Of a stretch of DNA of 64,000 bases, positions 39,299 to 51,374 are shown one piece after another. Origin of the DNA: Microplitis mediator (taxonomy: Eukaryota; Arthropoda; Insecta; Hymenoptera; Braconidae); NCBI RefSeq assembly GCF_029852145.1, contig NC_079969.1, forward strand, positions 1,364,001 through 1,428,000, in the 5' to 3' direction. The position numbers and the translations under genes were made by a program. The notes under the pieces were generated by a model that was not told the DNA's origin, did no database searches, and saw only the letters and a list, made by a program, of their open reading frames with translations. The stretch's first letter is position 1, and each line of letters begins with the position of its first letter.

Positions 39299-40115
39299 CA
39301 CGGAGAAAAAAGTATAGTAAAAATTACAATACTATAGTAAAATTTACTAACAGCTATGAAAAAATATATTCTGGATTGTAATTATTACTAAACGTTTAGT
39401 AAAATTTACTAGTTAGTAATAATTACATAATAAGATATTAAAAATTACTATACGTAATGTATTTTTTGCTAAGACGATTATATTTTTTACTATTTGTATA
39501 GTAAATTTTACTATAAGTATTATTAATAAATACAGATTTAAGAAAGTAAATTTTCTCATACAATATAGGATTTGTTACTATACAAAATATTAAAAATTAC
39601 TATACGCAATGTATTTTTTGCTAACACGATTATATTTTTTTACTATCTGTATAGTAAATTTTACTATGTATAGATAAAATTAAAAGTTGGTGGGGATAGC
39701 ATATACAAAGATGTATTACAAGTTCTGAAACTTTTGTTCAAAGGACACATCGGGCCGTCAGACATTGGAAAGGACTCGCGCGCGGGAGATCAGGGTTCGA
39801 ATCTCGGTTGAATCAAGTGGTTTTTTAAAAAACAAAAATCCACACCAACACCAATACAGATGACAGAAATAATGATAATAATAATCAATAATAATAAAAA
39901 GTTGAAAAACTATTAAAACTTTAATTTAATTTTTTTCCATTCTAATACAGTAAAATTTACTTAACGGGATAGTAAAATTTACTAAAAGACTTGTAAAATA
40001 TGCTAATCTGCTTATGAATTTTTCATATAAATCATAAGCGTTTCAAGATTATTATCCAAATTTAGTAATTATTCTCATATTTTTTAGTAAAATTAACTAA
40101 ATTTTTTTCTCCGTG
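39299..40115. mobile_element. CACGGAGAAAA TIR element with tRNA-like cargo
   Basis: Ends CACGGAGAAAAAAGTATAGT and AATTTTTTTCTCCGTG with flanking TA. Interior repeats of TAGTAAAATTTACTA. At about 39750-39810 a plus-strand segment with GGGTTCGAATCTC looks like a tRNA T arm/B box. Confidence 0.75.
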
Positions 40116-40606
40116 TATAGTGATGTGGGTACTCAAACTAGAGGAAATCAGCTCAAGAATTCGATATAAGCAATTTTTTCTTCTGTTGCTTAAAAAAAAA
40201 AATTGTTAGTTTTTTTCAAAGAATAATTTTCAAAGAAATTCTGTTTATCTATTCACAATAACTCTGATCTATCTCAGTCTTCTTAAGAACTCACGAAAAA
40301 AAATTATTTGTTTAATTTAATACGCAAAAATTATAAACTTGAAAGAAGAGTTTTTAATGTCTTGTAATTTTAATGAGAGGCTTAAAAATGATTAGCACGT
40401 TTGAACATTAACCAAATATGCTTATCATATCAGTGTGACTAAATTGAAATTTCAGTAAAAGACGATGATTTATAATGACAAAATTATAATATCAATAATT
40501 TGGGAAATTTTGTTGACTAAATTCCATTGCTGAAGTTATTCCATGACAAATAGTGGTGACAAAACAATATTGTTTTATATATTTTTATTATATAATAAAA
40601 ATTATC

Positions 40607-40732
40607 ATTTGGGCTAAAATTTCTTGCTAACGGTAGCGTTCAAAGAATTGTTTTAATTTTTTTGACGTCGCACATGAGGTAACATCATGGCCTTGATAAC
40701 AATTATAATCAGGATTAGTTTGAGTATATATA
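40607..40732 (+). promoter_or_regulatory. Promoter module of secreted gene 4
   Basis: A diverged form of the gene 1-3 module: ATCATTTGGGCTAAAA, GACGTCGCACATGAG, CATGGCCTTGATAAC, then GATTAGTTTGAG and TATATATA at 40725-40732, 88 bases before the ATG. The inverted GGGCCA/TGGCCC pair has decayed to GGGCTA/TGGCCT. Upstream, 40116-40606 begins with a GATGTGGGTACTCA motif and shows no gene. Confidence 0.6.
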
Positions 40733-40819
40733 CGACAATATTTAATTAGATAAAATAGTAAGCGTCAGAACAGTCTACGCTAATTTTTATTCCGGTTCAT
40801 ATAAGAAACAATTGATAAA

Positions 40820-43453
40820 ATGGCTCTCAAATGTTTATCGATTCTTTTCTTCTTGATGGGGATCGCCGAAATAAGGGTGGGTAAAATATTTATTATTATT
40901 AATTATATTTTGAAAAAAAAAAATAATTATTGTATAATTATATATGAGATATATATTTTTATAAGAGATAAGTTTTATAAGAGATATTTTTATATAAGAG
41001 ATAAGTTTCATATTCATGTCAGGGCGTAAAAAATGTGATTTTCATTTTGAGTTTTTTTTCTTTGAAATAGAAGAAAAAAGATTTTATTTTAAATCAATGG
41101 ATTTTTATTTACAAACGAGAATAAAAAAATAAAAATTATGAATCTTTATTTTAATGGCCTAAATGTAATTCAAAAATTTTATTTTTACACGGAAATAATT
41201 TTTGTATGAATATTGCGATGTTGTTTCTTCTAAAAATTACTCGAGTAATTAAGTCGAGTAATCTTGGGCCATTACGACTTTTTACTTTCGAATTACGAAA
41301 TTTTACTCTTTCAGTGAGTAAAAATCAATCAGATTACCCTGATTAAACAACTGAATTCGATCGAATTAAACAGAATTAAATTTTTAATTCTATTTAATTC
41401 AGATAAATTCTGTTAATTCGGTACCTAACTTAAAAATGAATTCTGTCTAAGGAAAACCAGAATTTGTTAAAATTAAAACGAATTTAAATAATTCTATTCG
41501 GTTTAATTCTGATTAATTCGAAAATAATTCTCCAATTTCTGGTTCTGAATCCGAATTAAACTGAATTAAAACGAATTTGAAATTTTTAAATCGGATTTAT
41601 TCTGTTTAATTCAAATTCAAATTTTTAATTCAGTTGAATTCGGTTTTGCAAAATTCGACAGAATTAAACAGAATTAAATTTTTAATTCTATTTAATTCAG
41701 ATAAATTCTTTTAATTCGGTACCTAACTTAAAAATGAATTCTGTCTAATTCGGCAGGAAAACCAGAATTTGTCAAAATTAAAACGAATTTAAATAATTCT
41801 ATTCGGTTTAATTCTGATTAATTCGAAAATAATTCTCCAATTTCTGGTTCTGAATCCAAATTAAACTGAATTAAAACGAATTTGAAATTTTTAAATCGGA
41901 TTTATTCTGTTTAATTCAAATTTAAATTTTCAATTCAGTTGAATTCTGTTGTGCAGAATTCGACAGAATTAAACAGAATAAAATTTTTAATTCTATTTAA
42001 TTCAGATAAATTCTGTTAATTCGGTACCTAACTTAAAAATGAATTCTGTCTAATTCGGCAGGAAAACCAGAATTTGTCCAAATTAAAACCAATTTAAATA
42101 ATTCTATTCGGTTTAATTCTGATTAATTCGAAAATAATTCTCCAATTTCTGGTTCTGAATCCGAATTAAACTGAATTAAAACGAATTTGAAATTTCTAAA
42201 TCGGATTTATTCTGTTTAATCCAAATTCAAATTTTTAATTCAGTTGAATTCTGTTTTGCAGAATTCGACAGAATATAACAGAATTAAAATTTTTAATTCG
42301 GTCGAATTCAGTTGTTTAATCAGGGTAGATTAACGAAGAGCACTGAACGATTACTCTACATTTCAGAGAAAAAAATGCTTGAATAGATTCAAAATTTTAT
42401 TCGAAGTGCAAATAATTTTTCATCATAACATGAAAATTTAATATTTCAAAGCCGATCAGAATTTAATTGATTCGAGTCAAGTAATTTTAAAAGTTACGAA
42501 TATAATTCTAAAACTTTCAGTTAACCCGCTCGGAAAAAGTATATCTCCGTATATATTCGAGCAAATCTGAATATATATGACATATATTCAATTTTTTCCG
42601 TATATATCCTGGATATATTTTTTCGTACGGGAATTAAAATGTCGACGAATAATTCAAAAAGCTGCGAATTATTCCATCTTTTGATTGTATCGAATTATTA
42701 AATTCGATTAAAATACCATTCGCACACCTCAATATATATTATTAACTATATTTATTTTGTTTATTAAAGGCAATCGAAATAAACTTCGAAGGATCAGTCA
42801 TGAAAGTGAAAACTTGTCATTGGAACATTAATAATTCATATGAATGTACTTATAAAACTTATGATTTTTCTGAAAATCACGGTTACCATATTTCCGGCGA
42901 TAAAGTTTCTGCTATTGGTCAGGATTCTATCAGTAGTGATGGCGCGAATATTACTTTCAACGAAGACAACAACAATGAAGAGGAATTATGTCCAAGTGAA
43001 ACCAGCGGAATCATCGCTATTAATAACGATAATAACAAAGTTAAAAACTGTGTCTTCGAAAGCATAAAGGGTTCGCTCGCTATTAAAAATAAAAATAATA
43101 ATAGAAATACCATCACTATTAATCATGATAGCAATGAAATAAAACTTGATAACAAGAACAATAATATTAATAAAATAAAAATTAATGGTAATAGTGAATA
43201 TATAGAGATGCGAAATGATAACAATAATCGTGTGGAATTAACTATTGAAGGTAATAGTAAATATATTAAAGTTATTAATCGTTATAATAATGTTTGCACA
43301 ATTACTATTACTGGTAACAATGGACATATTGATATTAACAACGGTTATAATAACAAGAATACAGTAACTGTTAAAGGATTAAGAGGAGTTATTAATACTA
43401 TTAACAAGAACGGGTGGAATAATGTTAACACTATTCATGCTGATAATTATTAA
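40820..43453 (+). CDS. Secreted Asn-rich beta-solenoid-like protein, gene 4
   Basis: Exon 1 (40820-40876) encodes MALKCLSILFFLMGIAEIR with a weaker donor, GTGGGT. Exon 2 (42770-43453, acceptor AAAG) starts AIEINFEGSVMKVKTCHWN and ends ...NTIHADNY; total about 246 residues. It has the same four cysteines as gene 1 (KTCHW, YECTY, EELCP, KNCVFES) and about six coils of the NNNxxxITIxGNSxxIxIxN type. The signal peptide and the first mature residues are the most diverged of genes 1-4, and it has lost the usual TCAGTT exon start. The intron contains the 1-kb element 41337-42325. Intact frame, secreted, function unknown. Confidence 0.83.
41337..42325. mobile_element. CCCTGATTAAAC TIR element, copy 2 (gene 4 intron)
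   Basis: Perfect ends CCCTGATTAAACAACTGAAT / ATTCAGTTGTTTAATCAGGG with TA on both sides, and about three internal ~300-bp repeats. It is inverted relative to copies 1 and 3 in its internal blocks (TTCGGTACCTAACTTAAAAA here, its complement there). Confidence 0.88.
42326..42769. other. Rest of gene 4 intron
   Basis: AT-rich with repeated ATATATT strings and TCGAGTAATT/AATTACTCG pairs. Ends at the exon 2 acceptor. No separate feature. Confidence 0.4.
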
Positions 43454-43582
43454 ATTACTGACTGTAAAGTTAATTAATTAATAACAAAAATGATTAATAA
43501 TAAATTAGTTAGATATAATGTTATATGAATATTATGAACATATTAACATATTACTTGCTCATATGTGAACACACGTAATATA

Positions 43583-45349
43583 CTCTTTAAATATGAATTA
43601 GTGATTTTTCACTAATTTCAAGTGAATATTCACTAATTGTCAATGCTGCAATCGTACCACGCAGAATTAGTGAATATTCACGAATTTTAAGTGAATATTC
43701 ACTAATTGTCAATGCTACAATCTACCACGCAGAATTAGTGATTTTTCACTAATTTTAAGTGAACATTCACTAATTGTCAATGCTGCAATCGTGCCACGCA
43801 GAATTAGTGATTTTTCACTAATTTTAAGTGAAAATTCACTAATTGTCAATGCTACAATCGTGCCACGCAGAATTAGTGATTTTTCACTAATTATAAGTGA
43901 ATATTCACTAATTGTCAATGTTGCAATCGTACCACGCAAAATTAGTGAATATTAACTAATTTTAAGTGAATATTCACTAATTGTCAATGCTACAATCATA
44001 CCACGCAGAATTAGTGATTTTTCACTAATTTCAAGTGAATATTCACTGATTGTCAATGCTGCAATCGTACCACGCAGAATTAGTGATTTTTCACTAATTT
44101 TAAGTGAATATTCACTAATTGTCAATGCTGCAATCGTACCACGCAGAATTAGTGATTTTTCACTAATTTTAAGTGAATATTCACTAATTGTCAATGCTAC
44201 AATCGTACGTACCACGCAGAATTAGTGATTTTTCACTAATTTTAAATGAATATTCACTAATTGTCAATGCTGCAATCGTACCACGCAGAATTAGTGATTT
44301 TTCACTAATTTTGAGTGAATATTCACTAATTGTCAATGCTACCATCGTACCACGCAGAATTAGTGATTTTTCACTAATTTTGAGTGAATATTCACTAATT
44401 GTCAATGCTGCAATCGTACCACGCAGAATTAGTGATTTTCCACTAATTTCAAGTAAATATACACTAATTGTCAATGCTACCATCGTACCACGCAGAATTC
44501 GTGATTTTTCACTAATTTTAAGTGAATATTCACTAATTGTCAATGCTACAATCGTACCACACAGAATTAGTGAATATTCACTAAATGAATATGTGAATAT
44601 TAGAATTCACTGATTTGATAAGTGAATATGAGAATCCACTAAATTGAAAAGTGAATATGGGAATCCACTGATTTCATCGGTGAAAAAAAATATTATATTG
44701 CGAAAAAAAATATAAGACACTTGTAATTAGATCCGAAATGTGATTAATGTATTAGAATCATTACTTAGAGGAAGTATACATGATATTTTGATTGATGAAA
44801 AAATCCCGGTGACTGCTGGGCTCGAACCTGCATCCTTCCGATTCAAAGTCTTTGACGCTATCCACTGCGCTGACCTACGCATGTGATCGCGTGAGTGTAA
44901 ATAGTATATTCGTTATGATACCAAACAATCACTGATGAAGAAATAAAAAATCCACGATGTTATGATTGACGTACTCTTCATATAAATATATTATTGTTCT
45001 GTACTTCTATTTTTTTTTATTTTGAAAGTTTTTTATTAAAATTTTTAAAAATAGTACCACAATTATTAATTATATTTATATCTAGTAAAATATTTAATTA
45101 TTTGCTAGTTAAAGTCACTAGTGAAATTGTGAAATTCATAAATTAAGAAGTGAATAACAGTTTGACTTGTAGAAATTATGAAAATATCGGTAGTTCAGTA
45201 GTGAAAATCACTAATTTGCTAGTGAAAATTATAGTACTAAATTTATTAGTGAGAATTCACTAATTTGTTATTTAAATACACTGATTATGAAGTGAATACT
45301 GTTTCACTAACGTAATTAATTAAATTTCTACTAATTCATGTTTAGAGAG
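43583..45349. mobile_element. TA-flanked TIR element with expanded minisatellite
   Basis: The same element as 28217-29084: ends CTCTTTAAATATGAATTAGT and ACTAATTCATGTTTAGAGAG, TA on both sides, and the same tRNA-like block (about 44815-44885, minus strand). Here the left part contains some 14 copies of the 69-bp unit instead of one. Confidence 0.88.
43590..44590. repeat. 69-bp minisatellite array
   Basis: Unit reads CCACGCAGAATTAGTGATTT followed by TTCACTAATTTTAAGTGAAT, ATTCACTAATTGTCAATGCT and ACAATCGTA. Each unit is itself a run of ATTAGTGAA/TTCACTAAT palindromes. Because 69 is a multiple of 3, both strands stay open over hundreds of bases with a 23-residue period. These frames have no start context or codon signal and are not genes. 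Confidence 0.92.
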
Positions 45350-46480
45350 TATATGATACCGTTTGATTAATGAGACTCTATATTAATATCTAAATATTTT
45401 TTTTCTGGAAAAATTACGATTGATGTGGATAATAAAAATTATGTACCACAAATTATGAATGTAATAAATATACCAATGCACTATAAATATTGTAAAAAAA
45501 TAATATTTGTTTATATCAATGAATTACGATATATTTAAGGTTGTACTTAACGAGCTTTCAGGAATTTTGAAAACTTTCTAAGAGATAAGTTGTAGGAGAT
45601 AAAACGATCTACAAAAAAGGTCTTATAACATTTCATGATAAGTCTAATAGTTTCGCCGGGATGTCACAATACTAAAATTTACTACGATTTAAATTTTGAC
45701 CTTGAATAATTTTTGGAAAAATTAAATTTATCGAAAAATTACAGCCTTTTTGACTTTCCAGCAGGCATACGTGTTGACTTCTCTGATACACTTATGTGCT
45801 GGTAAGTTAAAGAATTCCACGTGTGAAAACGAAATTTCTCCACTTTTCGAAAATGAGAAATGAAAAATTACGATTAGCGACCTCTTAATTTTGAAGAGAA
45901 GTTCTGAGAGAAAGTTCCGAGTTAATAGAATTTGATTATTAATTTTCGCCGAGTGACAGCTGAAAATTCGGCTTAATCTGGCCCAATAATTTTTTCATTC
46001 TGGGACCATAATGACATCATTACCAAACAAGACCCATTTTTGAGCGCAGAAATAATAATTTATCTCTTAGTTTATTTTTAAAAATTACAATAAAAATTTA
46101 TTTGAAAAATAGTCCGTTTTAATATTATCTGTTTTTTTTTTAAATTATGACAACTATTAAATTTAAACAGGTGTTTTTTTTATTATTATATTACTGTACA
46201 CAACCATTTAGTATCTCATTAACGATTAAACGAAATATGTCTTCGTTCGTAACTATGGAGTGATAAATATCTTTTTTTTATCATACGCTAGGTTATAATT
46301 TGTCATTGTCGACAAACACAAGATAATTATTATTTTGTAGTTTATCTTAAGCCGGAAATTGACGCGGTGTAAAACATGGAAACAGGTTCCGCTTAAAAAC
46401 AAGGATATGTAAGAATAATAATATTGACATTAATAATAATAATAATAACAATAATGATGATGATGACGAATAAATTTATT
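45350..46480. other. Intergenic stretch before gene 5
   Basis: Bases 45540-45960 resemble one arm of the TTAGGGTG foldback family (ATCTACAAAAAAGGTCTTAT, ACCTCTTAATTTTGAAG) without its partner. The rest is AT-rich with an ATAATA/GATGATGATGA simple repeat at 46430-46470. No gene. Confidence 0.4.
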
Positions 46481-46558
46481 TATCGGATATAAAGGCAGTC
46501 ATAATACCGTTTCGCAACACACCAGTCATTGATTAAATCGTCTTGTTATTAATTAAAA
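46481..46558 (+). promoter_or_regulatory. Core promoter and leader of gene 5
   Basis: TATAAAG at 46488-46494, 65 bases before the ATG. The leader has GCAACACACCAGTCATTGAT, matching GCAACAAACCAGTCATCAAT before gene 6 and AAACCAGTCATCAATTAA before genes 7 and 8. It has none of the GGGCCA/TGGCCC module of genes 1-4. Confidence 0.6.
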
Positions 46559-49487
46559 ATGTGTTTAAAAAATATTTTAATTTTTTCAATAATTTCGCTC
46601 GCCGAAATTAAGGTAATTATTCATATTTATTATAAATTTTAAATATTCTGGGCAAAAATATTTAGATGTAATTAGGTAATATGTAGCGTATGGTAACCCT
46701 GATTAAACAACTGAATTCGAGCGAATTAAAAATTTTAATTCTGTTGTATTCTGTCGAATTCTGCAAAATAGAATTCAACTGAATTGAAAATTTGAATTGA
46801 ATTAAACAGAAAAAAACCGATTTAAAAATTTCAAATTCGTTTTAATTCAGTTTAATTCGGATTCAGAACCAGAAATTGGAGAATTATTTTCGAATTAATC
46901 AGAATTAAAACGAGTAGAATTATTTAAATTCGTTTTAATTTTGACAAATTCTGGTTTTCCTGCCGAATTAGACAGAATTCATTTTTAATTTAGGTACCGA
47001 ATTAACAAAATCTATCTGAATTAAATAGAATTAAAAATTTCATTCTGTCGAATTCTGTAAAACATAATTCAACTGAATTGAAAATTTTAATTTGAATTAA
47101 ACAGAATAAAACCGATTTAAAAATTTCAAATTCGTTTTAATTCAGTTTAATTCGGATTCAGAACCAGAAATTAGAGAATTAGTTTTGAATTAATCAGAAT
47201 TAAACCGAATAGAATTATTTAAATTCGTTTTAGTTTTGACAAATTCTGGTTTTCCTGCCGAATTAGACAGAATTCATTTTTAAGTTATGTACCCAATTAA
47301 CAGAATTTATCTGAATTAAAAATTTCATTCTGTCGAATTCTGCAAAACAGAATTAAACTGAATTGAAAATTTGAATTTGAATTAAACAGAATAAAACCGA
47401 TTTAAAAATTTCAAATTCGTTTTAATTCAGTTAAATTCAGATTCAGAACCAGAAATTGGAGAATTATTTTTTAATTAATCAGAATTAAACCGAATAGAAT
47501 TATTTAAATTCGTTTTAATTTTGACAAATTCTGGTTTTCCTGCCGAATTAGACAGAATTCATTTTTAAGTTAGGTACCGAATTAACAGAATTTATCTGAA
47601 TTAAATAGAATTAAAAATTTAATTCGGTTTAATTCGATCGAATTCAGTTGTTTAATCAGGGGAGCTATATGATCATATCTGATATCACATATGATGATAT
47701 ATATCCATATCTGACCGTATGTGTGAATATAAATTTATAATACTTAATTTTGCGTACTAATAAAAATAGATATTGATATTATCAGATCTGAGTATTCATA
47801 TATGATCATATGTGAATAGATTTTGAAACATTAGTCATATATGACTATATCTGAACATAGGCTCTAGAATATGGGCATCTATGAACCATATATATGAGGA
47901 TATGTATTATGTGTCAAATCTTGATATTTATACAGGATCATATATGATCATATAAGAATAGACATGATTGTAGGCATTTATGACCCCATGTGATCATTTG
48001 TACTCATATATGATCATAGTGAGCAATATATGGTAGTATATTTACACATATAACTATATATGACTGTATATGATCAGATAGGAGTTATTATTCCATGTGA
48101 TCAGATTTAGATACTTATCTTTTTATGTAAATAAACACGAGCATAAAAACCTTATATGATCACATACTTTCATGATGATCATATATTGTTATAAATGCTC
48201 ATATATGTCGCTATGGTTAATCATATAAAATCAGATAAGCCTCATCACTGGTTTTAATCAAGACTTACCGTTTGTTCATGATCATATATGATCAGATAGG
48301 ACCAATTACTAAACATAATCACATCGACGTAGTAATATCAGTCATATATAAACATATGTTGATATTTCTGCTCATATATGTGGTTCTATATGATCATATA
48401 CAATCAGATATGTCCATTTTTCAGTTTTAACCAAATTCTAATGCTTATATACAATCATATATGATCATATCTGACTATTTTTCACTAAATATTATACTTA
48501 TAATATAACAAAATATGATTTTATGAATTAAAGGTCCATTCGATAAACTATTATTCCGGAACATCGACAATTTGCCACCAAATTGGGGGGCGTATGCGCT
48601 GTTTTTCCAACAATAATCCAAATTATAACAATATTAACGGCAACGGTAGCATCGTCGTCACTAAAGACGATAATAATGTCACAACATGGAATATTAATGA
48701 CATTAATGAGGAGTATACTATTCAAAATCATGACAATAACACGAATATCGTGAATATTAATAACAACAAAAAGTCACTTATTATTGAAAATAATGTTAAC
48801 AACACCAATGAAGTTAATATTAAGAATATTAATGACGTAACTAAAATTAGTAATTTTAATAATAACAACAATACGATAACTATCGGAAGTAATAGCAATA
48901 GTATTACTATTAATAGCAACAGTAACAATTTGAACGATATTAATATCAAGAAAAATAGTAAGATCATTAATATCCAAAACTATAACAATAATTTAGATGC
49001 GATTAATATTGAAAATGATAGCGACCAAATTATTATTAAAGATAATAGTAATAATAATAAAGTATTAACCGTCGGTAAAAACAGTAACGTTATTTCTATT
49101 ACCAGCAATAATAATAATAATAATGAAATAAATATTAATAATGACAATATTGGTAATATTACTATTAGCAATAATAATAATAACGTTAATTCGATTTTTG
49201 TTAAAAATAATAAGGCTATTAATATTCGTAATAATAATAATAATGTTGTTACGATCACGATTAATGCTAACAGTGAATTGATAACGATTAATAATAATAA
49301 GAATAATGTGCTTACTATTATTATTAATGGTGATAGTAAGCTTATTATTATTAATAATGGCAAGAATAATGTTAATGATATAACTATTAAAGGAAAAGAG
49401 GGTAAGGTTATTATTAATGAGAGTAATCATATTACTAATGTTAATACGATTAATGGTAATAATTACTATGGATGGACGGATTATTAA
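46559..49487 (+). CDS. Secreted Asn-rich beta-solenoid-like protein, gene 5
   Basis: Exon 1 (46559-46612) encodes MCLKNILIFSIISLAEIK. Exon 2 (48534-49487, acceptor AAAG) starts VHSINYYSGTSTICHQIGG; total about 335 residues, the longest of the cluster. Only two cysteines remain (TICHQ, MRCFS). The rest is a long regular run of about eleven coils, each with NSxxIxI followed by NNNNN, and asparagine dominates the composition. A long, regular beta-solenoid is the natural reading (inference). The signal peptide ends AEIK as in genes 7 and 8, and its leader also matches them, while the mature part belongs with genes 1-4, so it bridges the two groups. AATAAA lies at 49502-49507. The intron contains element 46697-47661 and an AT-rich repeat. 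Confidence 0.82.
46697..47661. mobile_element. CCCTGATTAAAC TIR element, copy 3 (gene 5 intron)
   Basis: Ends CCCTGATTAAACAACTGAAT and ATTCAGTTGTTTAATCAGGG around about three ~300-bp internal blocks (GGTACCGAATTAACA, ATTCTGGTTTTCCTGCCGAA). Same orientation as copy 1. Confidence 0.88.
47662..48480. repeat. Degenerate ATATGATCATAT repeat
   Basis: Dozens of variants of ATATATGATCATAT, a self-complementary core, with no fixed period, filling the 3' half of the gene 5 intron up to about 50 bases before exon 2. Confidence 0.75.
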
Positions 49488-49689
49488 TTAATGATGTTAA
49501 TAATAAAATTTGTAACAATGAGGATTGATGATTAATGAGTGATTAATGGCAGTTGGTTACATTAATTAGTTATAATTTTTGTTAGATTGTAGAATGAAGT
49601 TGTTAATAAATTATTACTGAGAAAACACTATGGAATTTTTATTTTTTTATTAGATGACGTTTTGGTTAATTAATGGTGTGATTATTTTT

Positions 49690-50650
49690 TTTGTAATTTT
49701 AATATGGTCATGTGGGTACTCAAACTAGAGGAAATTGTCTGGGTAGTGAGACTATAGGTGTGAAAATTGAAAAATAAAAAAATTAATTTTGAAATTATGG
49801 TAATTTTTGAAATGGAATTCTTTTTTTTTAAATATAGTGATGTGGGTACTTAAACTACTAGAAATTGTCTGGGTAATGAGACTGTAGGTATGAAAATTAA
49901 AAAATAAAAAAATTAATTTTGAAATTATGGTAATTTTTGGAATGGAATTCTTTTTTTTTAAATATAGTGATGTGGGTACTTAAACTAGAGGAAATTGTCT
50001 GGATAATGAGACTGTAGGTGTGAAAATTGAAAAATAAAAAAATTAATTTCCTATTTATGGTAATTTTTGGAATGGAATTCTTTTTTTTTTAAATATAGTG
50101 ATGTGGGTACTTAAACTAGAGGAAATTGTCTGGGTAGTCAGACTGTAGGTGTGAAAATTGAAAAATAAAAAAATTAATTTCCTATTTATGGTAATTTTTG
50201 GAATGGAATTCTTTTTTTTTTAAATATAGTGATGTGGGTACTTAAACTAGAGGAAATTGTCTGGGTAGTCAGACTGTAGGTGTGAAAATTGAAAAATAAA
50301 AAAATTAATTTCCTATTTATGGTAATTTTTGGAATGGAATTCTTTTTTTTTTAAATATAGTGATGTGGGTACTTAAACTAGAGGAAATTGTCTGGGTAGT
50401 GAGACTGTAGGTGTGAAAATTGAAAAATAAAAAAATTAATTTCCTATTTATGGTAATTTTTGGAATGGGATTCTTTTTTTTTAAATATAGTGATGTGGGT
50501 ACTTAAACTAGAGGGAATTGTCTGGGTAGTGAGACTGTAGGTGTGAAAATTGAAAAATGAAAAAATTAATTTCCTATTTATGATAATTTTTGGAATGGAA
50601 TTTTTTTTTTTTAAATATAGTGTTGTGGGTACTCAAACTAGAGGAAATTA
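49690..50650. repeat. ~128-bp tandem array carrying the GATGTGGGTACT motif
   Basis: About seven units start with AAATATAGTGATGTGGGTAC near 49840, 49968, 50095, 50223, 50352, 50485 and 50617, with a diverged first unit at 49700. Each continues AAACTAGAGGAAATTGTCTG and TGAGACTGTAGGTGTGAAAA and ends GGAATGGAATTC plus a T run. Non-coding, between gene 5 and gene 6. A further single unit head is at 53320. Confidence 0.92.
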
Positions 50651-51051
50651 TTTCAGAAATTGAATAGTACCAATTTTTTATATTTACTGAACAAAAAAAA
50701 ATTTTTTTTGAAAACAATAACTTTCAAGATTAATCTGAGGGATTTCGAATCAAAATAAAACAAAAAAGTATTAGTTTAATTTTTTCGTATCTCCAATAGT
50801 CAATTTGATAATATTAAATATATCGAGTCGCAACAGTTGTTATCTCGGACTTTGAAATTTTAATTAACCCGTGACCTCAATGATAATTCTACGCTTAAAA
50901 AGAACCTAAGTATTTGAAAAAAACATTATAAAATAATCTCTAAAATGTTCATGACAAAAATTTCTTACGAAATTTTACTAATGTCAAATAATAATAATGA
51001 TAAATATTATTATTATTGTTATTATCATTATCACTATCAATACACATAGAA
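50651..51051. other. Upstream region of gene 6
   Basis: Resembles 53380-53860 and 59000-59480 upstream of genes 7 and 8 (AATAACTTTCAAG, TATCGAGTCGCAACAG, TGACCTCAATGATAATTC). It is an ancestral shared 5' flank, more diverged here. No separate gene. Confidence 0.5.
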
Positions 51052-51285
51052 TTAACCCTTTCCCGGTTTGGAGTCTCCGTGTGAGCTGTTTAGGAATAAA
51101 ACCAATCAAAGTTCTTAGTAAGGCTGTGTGAGTAATAGTTCAATCGTAGTCGTGCGTGCTTGCGCTCCCTTTTATATTTGTTCTACCTCTTCTCTACTAA
51201 ATAGGCTAGCGCTCTCTCACCTAAAGACGAAGACGTACGATTCAAATTGAGAGTAGGGACTCAAGATTTACCGGGAGAGGGTTAA
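51052..51285. mobile_element. TTAA-flanked MITE (piggyBac-like) in gene 6 promoter
   Basis: Ends CCCTTTCCCGG and CCGGGAGAGGG are inverted and bounded by TTAA at 51052-51055 and 51282-51285. It contains GACGAAGACGTACGATTC, found inverted in the related element at 54218-54910. It separates the position of the TATA box in genes 7 and 8 from the start of the shared leader. Confidence 0.8.
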
Positions 51286-51374
51286 AATGAAAGTACTGAA
51301 GCCATTTGGCAACAAACCAGTCATCAATTAAATTTTTACTCATCATAGATAAAAAAATATTTTTAAAAATAAAA

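Noticed and set aside
43715..44613. Long repeat-coding frames on both strands (LTISEYSLKISEKS type)
   Set aside because: They arise from a 69-bp (23-codon) minisatellite inside a TIR element; both strands are open for the same reason.
48528..49430. Several minus-strand frames rich in Leu and Ile opposite gene 5
   Set aside because: They are shadows of the AAT/ATT-rich coding strand of gene 5, whose codon pattern, signal exon and splice sites support the plus strand.
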